From Citrus sinensis (lineage: Eukaryota; Streptophyta; Magnoliopsida; Sapindales; Rutaceae), in NCBI RefSeq assembly GCF_022201045.2, contig NC_068564.1:28363001-28427000 (forward strand): a DNA stretch of 64,000 bases, written 5' to 3'. Within the stretch, counting starts at the first letter, position 1. Each line of letters starts with the position of its first letter. The notes beneath the pieces were generated by a model. It saw nothing but the letters and a program-made list of their open reading frames with translations. It did not search any database and was not told the origin of the DNA. Of this stretch, positions 58,851 through 64,000 are shown piece after piece. Made by a program: the position numbers and the translations under genes.

Positions 58851-59030
58851 CATTAACCTTTTGACACAAAATTGAAAATTTGCTTTCACACTGGTACATT
58901 TCTGTTCTTACTTGAAAGTCTATCCTAAGGAGCATCAACAATGTGGTAGTCTTGGTAATAATTTAGAGCTAAAAGCAAAGTGCGCCAGACAGAAGTAAAC
59001 AAGAACCCGACACGCACCCACTTCAGCATT

Positions 59031-60723
59031 TCAAGTGTCCCAAATCATCACAACGGCGATTACTCCAACACCCAGCACTACAGCTAAGAACTTATAGTTG
59101 GGTGTGTCCACTGAAACTGTCTTCTGGGGTGTGTAACCTTTAGATAGCAGATGGTTTATAGATACGTAAATGAACACGCCGCATGCTAAACCCATTGATA
59201 TGGCAAAAATCCAGTCCGCCACAGGACCTTGAGTTGTGGCATCAATTATAATACCTATGGCCACACCAACTGGACTAGAAATTGCAAATGCGAATGCATA
59301 GGCTACACATGATAAGAAGGGGCGATCTGGGATCATTCGAAGAAGAGCTATTCCCATTGCAATGGCTGCAAATATCTTGTGCAAACAAATTGTCCACAAA
59401 GCTTTCCACGCATCAGCTTGTGTTTCTGCCACTCCAATTGCAATGCCCTCAAAGACTGAATGGAAACACAAGGCGACAATTAATAAGATGCTATCCCCAA
59501 GCGAGCTGGCAGCTGTAAGCGAAAATTTTGAAGAATGCCCATCTGTACCATTTTGGCCCTGTGATGCATACAAAACCAACGGTCGGTCACAATGTCAGAA
59601 ACAGTAATTCACTCATTTAGAATGAAGATATCCTACCTGAGAAACTGACTGTGAAGTAGCAGAATGGTGACTGCTTTTCCCCCCCTCCAGACCCCCTGCG
59701 ATGAAGAAAAAAAGTGTTCAAAATTTTATAAGCTTGAATCTTTCCTGGCCTATTTGGAGGATAAACATGAGAACATACTTTGTTTTGTTCCTCTTCATGA
59801 CTTTTTCCAAGCAGATTCAATAGGATGCAATTCAATTGTCTCGAATTTAAAACAAAGCCAGATATACCCTCTGCGTGCGTGCGTGTCACCAACAAATAAA
59901 ATCAAAACTTCCAAGACAAATAACTGCCTTGCCTATGTAAGAAATTTTAGCATAACCCTTTTTCCACAAAACCAGCTAAGCCTGGCAAATATAATAAGCT
60001 TGGTTCTTTAGCCAATAATTCATCTTCTTCTGGCCTAAATCATTAAAATTTATCTCTGGTTTACTCTGCAGCTTATCAACAATCTATGGGTTTTCTAATT
60101 AATGAACAGAGCTACAAATCTCGTTCCAGCCAGAAACATAGTACATAGACAACCCCATATCAATTTCTTCTTTTCCATTTTCATTCTCCCACCAACCAAA
60201 CAATCACAACACAATACACAAGGATGGACTAAAAATCTTAAAAAAAAAGAAAAAAAAAGGAGTCACCTTGACGCTCAAGATCAGCATTAGAAGCATCCCT
60301 CTTCTTGTCAAGCACAAACGAAATCGCACAATCAGCCAACATAGTAAACAAATACCCAGCACAAGCCAACATAAAGGCAAAGGGATACTCTTTACTAGTC
60401 AAGTCCCCAAAAGTCTCATTAGCGTCACTTAGAAAATGCATCAAAGCAGTCCCCAGAAACACTCCCCCAGCAAACTGAGTCCCCAGCACAAGAAACCCCT
60501 CGTTCCACTTCAAAAAATAAGGTGACACCCCACCAACGAACGTGCCCACAAAGATTATCATCAAACACCATATCTTAACCAATATTAACGGCTTTGAACG
60601 GAGGTTGTGGGGCTCAGTTTCAGTATCGTTATCCTCGTCCCCCTCGTCGTCGTGGCCGCTGTGAGCGGTGGTCAGCAGAATCAGAGAGAGAAAGATGGCT
60701 AATGCTAATAGAAAACGAGACAT
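59031..60723 (-). CDS. ZIP-family metal (Zn/Fe) transporter
   Basis: Exons 60,267-60,723, 59,637-59,695 and 59,031-59,558 join in frame to 347 aa. A signal peptide ([20 protein letters not shown]) and a short acidic/His stretch precede eight membrane segments. TM I-III include [20 protein letters not shown] and [20 protein letters not shown]. The variable cytosolic loop is short, with one HH pair ([11 protein letters not shown]). TM IV and V contain the metal-site motifs [10 protein letters not shown] and [13 protein letters not shown]. The C-terminus is short (VVMIWDT). The sequence is close to Arabidopsis ZIP2/ZIP11 as I recall them. Likely imports Zn or Mn across the plasma membrane or tonoplast; specificity cannot be read here. 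The small second exon falls in the loop. Confidence 0.93.
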
Positions 60724-61355
60724 GGTTAATTTGGTTTCCGTTGGATTTCAGACAAATAATTATATTACATTAATACATGCATGTCTGTGAGCGTTATACA
60801 TATAAGGTTTGGTTGTTTGTTCTGTTTGTTTGCTTGCAGTACAAAAGATGAGAGGAAGTACTAAGATCAAGATTTTAAGAAGGGAGTTGTTAGTACAAGA
60901 AGAGAAAATGCAAATTATTGGCTAAGATTCAGCGAGTCAAAATTACATGGAAAAACTTGTTGCCGAAACAAGATTTTTCATGCTTGATAGTTAATAGGTT
61001 GTCCCAATCGAAACTACGTGTCAAGTGAGATATTTTATCCTCCACATGTTTTTGTTTTGTTTGATTCCATGGAAGATTCAACCTTTCACACCGGAATCTT
61101 CAATGGCAATTGCATCGCTAATCCTTACAAGCACCGACAGACATATCTTGTAGTTCTGCAGAGACTGACGGTCAGGATTAAAAGTAAATTATCAAATTAA
61201 CGACCTTTCGTAGTCTCAGGTCTACTTGGATGCGCATATGATAGCGACAGCATTCGTTAGAAAAAATTCCAACGTGGGATCCAGCGGCTGGAACTCGGAA
61301 TCTCGTCACCGTAGCAGCGAAGCTATGGCAGGCCAAAGCAGCGCACTTTCATAAC
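60724..61355. other. Intergenic DNA between ZIP and TIM50 genes
   Basis: 5' flank of the ZIP gene and 3' flank of the TIM50 gene. No other gene recognised. Confidence 0.45.
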
Positions 61356-63313
61356 TTATACTCCAAGTCGCCAAGGACTCGGAAAGCGATGGGCGGCCAA
61401 CCTTCTGCGGACCAGAAACAGAAACATCAAAACATAGAGGATTACAGCCGAACCCAATCACATGCATTGCCTGTCATCAAATTTTAGAAACCAAGGTCTG
61501 CCAAAATGGGGATGTACAGGAAGTTCTTGGTACTTAAAAAAACAACGGTGATCAACCCAAAATTCTGACTTACTCGAGGAAAAAGATGATGAAAAGGGTA
61601 GTACACGACATGAGCCGAAAGAATTACAGATTTTGATAAGGGTTTTAAATGAATGTGTGAAAAATGAATTCGTGAAAAATGAATTCCATTAATCCATATA
61701 GTTCAGTTTTGCAGAAGATGGCATTGGCTTGCAAGTACAAAAGGCCTCGACGAATTCCACAACAATGTCTTTCACGACAATCTGTTTCTCCTTCCAAAAA
61801 AAAACTATTTCAATCCCACAACTATCTGCTCCGCTTTTTCACATGCGTGCTCAACGTCTCCAGAAGCTTTTATTATGCTGCCTTTGCTCTTGCATTCGCC
61901 TGCATCATTGTTGAAGCAAATTAAAATTTCATACCTATAAACTTATTTTACTGGACTTAAAAGTCGTTTGTCTAAGTACGGTTGAACTGACAACTTTATC
62001 CCCAATATTGAGAGAGAGAGAGAGAGAGAGACCAAAAAATAAAACATCATTAGACAGTATCCAACCCCAAAATTTTAGATCCATGTCGACAATTGCTAAC
62101 AAAAGATACTCATGTGTTTGGTCCGGTATTTTAGAACTGTTGGGGTAACTTTGACAACTTATTGAAAAGCAAGGGTTTCAAAATGTCATTATTCCCATTT
62201 GAAATAAATACATATGGGAAGAATTGATCTTCATACCCTCTAGTGCGATTCAATCACCCACAAAATCAGGTACACACTTTACCTTTGATAGTCTTTAGAG
62301 CGCTCAAGGAACTCTTTTGCAATATCTTTTTTTTCATATGATGCTAGTACCGCTCTGATATCAGCTGGACTATTGCGGGCAACGTCTGCAAACCAGGAAT
62401 AACAAATGTACCAGCAGTTTTGACAATAGAAACAACCTGATAAAACATAACTATTGTTGAAATATTCTGAGCTACTTGATGAGCACAAGATACTTACATT
62501 CAAGGAATGGAATAAGATCCAGCAGTGCTGTATCATCAGGCTCAAGCTTATACGGCTTTATCGGAACACAGTTTTCCGGCTGAAGACTCGACTCAAATGC
62601 ATGGCCACTCACATATAAAATTTTAGCGGGGTCTCTATTCAACTTAGAAAGATCCTGCCAACCAGAACATGTTAACAGCATTGTCCATTACACAGAAGTA
62701 GTAGGTCTAAACATGGCATTTAGAACAATTGCACCAAAAGAAATTGGTGTTTGAAAGAACCCACACAAAAGCAGAAGTTGTATATCAGAAGGTGAAATGA
62801 TATGACGGAAGTAATGGATTGCATACCCTATAATGCTTGCCATCCTGATACTTGGTAGCGCCCCTTGATAGCCTGTACCGTATACAATGGTTCGTATCCA
62901 ACCGCTCACAAACAGGATCAACATACTGCACAAGGAAAAGAGTTAATGAGATACATAAAACAAATCATTTACAGGGAGCAACCATAAAGGTTAAAAATCA
63001 AATTACCATATTAAGCTGGTCAGAGTAAACAACAATTTCGTAGAACTTTGCCATATGCTCCAAGAAAGCATCAACTCCAGGTCGTTTGAATGTACGCCAG
63101 CCTCTATCACGCTATAAACACCAAAAAAGAAAACATGACAACCACAAAGCACTTACAAATCCTTCATGCACAGCAAGCATAAATAAATGAGAGTCTATTT
63201 ATGCAACATGGCCAGAGAGAGGCCAGCATACAACTTGAACTTTCAATTGACGAGTGAACCAATCAAGAAGATTTAGAACTAGTTTAGTTCAATTGCAGTT
63301 TTTTTTTTTGGTT

Positions 63314-63351
<38 letters not shown>

Positions 63352-64000
63352 AACTGACATCAGGTTACTGAACTAACCTATAAAGAATTTTGAAAACCTA
63401 TATATAATTTAACTATCAATGTGGAAGGCGCAAGCCAGTGCATCTACCATATGTTATGCATAAATGTATATCATGTTGGATTTGTTATCAATCCAAAAAG
63501 AGTATGAAATAACTCATAAAAAATCATGCCAAATAATATTATGCATTCTAGAATCTAGAGCCTCCAACATGAAAGCTTAAAAAGAGTGAAAAACAAAGCA
63601 ATTTTTTCAAATGTAATACTTACCTTCCAATCAGAGTAAAGCAATGTTTCGTTCAGATCTAGAACAAGTGTGAAAACATGTTGCTCTGCAGGATGCAAAT
63701 CTGGAAGAAGCTTATCAGAGGTTGGTTCAGTAAACCCCTATGACAAATCAAGAACTTTCAATCAAAATAATGACCATAAAACCAAAACAGAGGGAAATAC
63801 AGACAAATAAGATGATAACAGAGAAAACATAACACTCACTCTAACTTGTTCTTCAATAAGCCTCCTTAGATCCAAGTAAATTTCAACTGCTTTGGCAGGA
63901 ACTGAAATATCAAAGACAAACATCTATAAGAATCTTTTTGAAAATTTCAGTGGGGATGAGAATCCTCGCCCACTAAACACCAGCCCTTTGGTAAACATCA
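61356..64000 (-). CDS. TIM50: TIM50, mitochondrial presequence translocase subunit (5' part off the window)
   Basis: Receptor of the TIM23 complex in the inner mitochondrial membrane. Visible exons, 5' to 3': 63,840-63,901 ([20 protein letters not shown]), 63,624-63,737 ([18 protein letters not shown]), 63,007-63,111 ([16 protein letters not shown]), 62,827-62,925, 62,498-62,654 ([20 protein letters not shown]) and 62,283-62,385. A probable last exon, 61,356-61,404 ([15 protein letters not shown]), is reached by an 877-bp intron with a good acceptor and the right phase; it is the least certain part. All other junctions are in frame. The FCP1/NIF-like domain has DLNET where phosphatases have DxDxT, as expected for Tim50, so it should not be catalytic. 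Exons for the transit peptide and membrane segment lie beyond 64,000. Confidence 0.9.
62010..62030. repeat. (GA)n microsatellite
   Basis: A perfect GA run inside the last TIM50 intron. Confidence 0.95.
63316..63350 (+). repeat. 35-base poly(G) tract in a TIM50 intron
   Basis: An uninterrupted run of 35 G on the + strand (C on the transcribed sense of TIM50), preceded by a poly(T) stretch and TTGGTTGA. It lies in the intron between the exons at 63,624 and 63,111. Confidence 0.95.

Noticed and set aside
61679-61924. Plus-strand ORFs of 60-80 codons
   Set aside because: Lie in the last TIM50 intron, without motifs.

Overview
The window is nuclear DNA of a flowering plant. The genes carry GT-AG introns, transit peptides and plant-specific families: CYP71-type P450s, a plastid S10 ribosomal protein, a cell-wall pectin methylesterase and an agenet/BAH protein. 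The spacers are AT-rich and full of MITEs and solo LTRs. The P450 sequences and overall style suggest a woody eudicot, possibly Citrus, but that is an impression from memory and was not tested.

Left part (1-23,050) is a tandem minus-strand array of CYP71D-like cytochrome P450 genes. Two copies look intact (14,690-16,389, 507 aa; 21,327-23,016, 503 aa). Four are broken (417-2,016; 5,735-6,357; 10,213-11,526; 12,487-12,913). A further short relic at about 20,385-20,520 seems to come from a different P450. Flanking DNA is duplicated along with the genes. Mobile DNA has invaded the array: a 2.3-kb Mutator-like element with ~330-bp terminal inverted repeats carries a small GRF-type zinc-finger gene (6,939-9,260), and two solo LTRs sit inside one P450 pseudogene.

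Middle part (23,050-40,900) is sparse. It holds an unrecognised broken ORF (26,164-26,487), weak minus-strand coding traces (27.5-28.2 kb), an intronless serine acetyltransferase of cysteine biosynthesis (minus strand), a gypsy-like LTR fragment, a MITE with a 9-bp target duplication, and the nuclear gene for plastid ribosomal protein S10.

Right part (40,900-64,000) is gene-dense. In order it holds a pectinesterase (+), a BAH plus agenet-domain protein (-), a WLM-domain (Wss1-like) metalloprotease with an apparent frameshift (-) beside its own decayed tandem duplicate, an unrecognised six-exon gene (+), a large AT-rich repeat element, a solo LTR nested in a MITE, a ZIP-family metal transporter (-), and the 3' portion of a TIM50 mitochondrial import gene (-) that runs off the right edge. 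A 35-base poly(G) run lies in a TIM50 intron. Apart from the P450 array the genes have no obvious shared pathway.

Exon boundaries were set by hand from splice signals and reading-frame continuity. Family assignments rest on recognised motifs and remembered homologues; no searches were run.
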